Assembly (NCBI GenBank): GCA_001443525.1
Contig: LKPX01000039.1
Span: forward strand, 1-32,406
Origin: Desulfobacteraceae bacterium RAAP-1
Lineage (GTDB): Bacteria; Desulfobacterota; Desulfobacteria; Desulfobacterales; Desulfatirhabdiaceae
DNA: 32,406 bases
Direction: 5' to 3'
Both the position numbers and the translations under genes were made by a program. This document shows positions 32,310 through 32,406 of the stretch, one piece after another (positions within the stretch are counted from its first letter, which is position 1; every line of letters begins with the position of its first letter). Under the pieces are notes generated by a model. That model saw only the letters and a program-made list of their open reading frames with translations. It was not told where the DNA came from and did not search any database.

Positions 32310-32406
32310 TCCAGCAAGCATTCGGACTGAGACCGCGAAAGCAAGCGAGCAGCGATGAGACTGTACATTCAGTACGTCGAATCGCGGCACAGCGAAGCTG
32401 ACAAAG
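32310..32406. other. Non-coding right edge, possible second repeat type
   Basis: The stretch has many GCGAAAGCAAGCGAGC-like runs and a GTAC-ATTCA-GTAC hairpin reminiscent of the central hairpin of the dispersed repeat, but its ends do not match. It is cut by the window edge. No gene is supported here. Confidence 0.3.

Noticed and set aside
1-32406. CRISPR array, tRNA, rRNA or transposase gene
   Set aside because: No regularly spaced short repeats, no cloverleaf or rRNA signatures, and no DDE or recombinase motifs were seen.

Overview
The window looks like chromosomal DNA of a sulfate-reducer-type Desulfobacterota (formerly deltaproteobacteria, probably Desulfobacteraceae-like). This is inferred from gene content: a dense group of PAS/receiver hybrid histidine kinases, an HDOD/RpfG cassette, an archaeal-type ProRS, a C-Q-L-G-motif protein and a dispersed intergenic repeat. 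No rRNA, tRNA, CRISPR array or transposase gene was seen.

Layout. 1-4.0 kb (- strand): purN, a Tim44-domain membrane protein, then yejB and yejE permease genes whose operon probably continues off the left edge. 4.1-5.9 kb (+): trxA with a good sigma70-type promoter, bamD and rpmB. 6.0-10.9 kb (-): ispG, proS and rel, a housekeeping cluster linking isoprenoid synthesis, tRNA charging and the stringent response. 11.0-11.4 kb (+): a 137-aa protein built from two copies of a winged-helix-like unit, each ending in C-Q-L-G-x-F. 11.4-12.4 kb (-): an HMG-CoA-lyase-family enzyme.

12.4-25.9 kb (-) is the distinctive part: nine consecutive signalling genes on one strand. They are a periplasmic-binding-domain kinase, a single-domain receiver, a REC-PAS-HK-REC hybrid, a MASE1 kinase, a triple-PAS hybrid kinase, a REC-PAS-HK, a REC plus degenerate HD-GYP protein, an HDOD protein and a REC-PAS protein. 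None has a DNA-binding output domain, so output is probably through phosphorelay, HD-domain proteins or protein contacts.

26.5-32.2 kb: ftsY (+), a CLC chloride channel/transporter with a CBS pair (-), a sigma54-dependent activator with a cysteine-bearing PAS domain (+) and a class I/II aminotransferase (-).

A repeat family with ends resembling TGACGRCTTCGTAAAAAGTC is scattered through the intergenic gaps in both orientations, as about 105-160 bp elements and as solo ends. It often lies directly against stop codons. It is the main unexplained non-coding structure here. Where possible, gene starts were chosen from visible Shine-Dalgarno sequences rather than the longest open frame.
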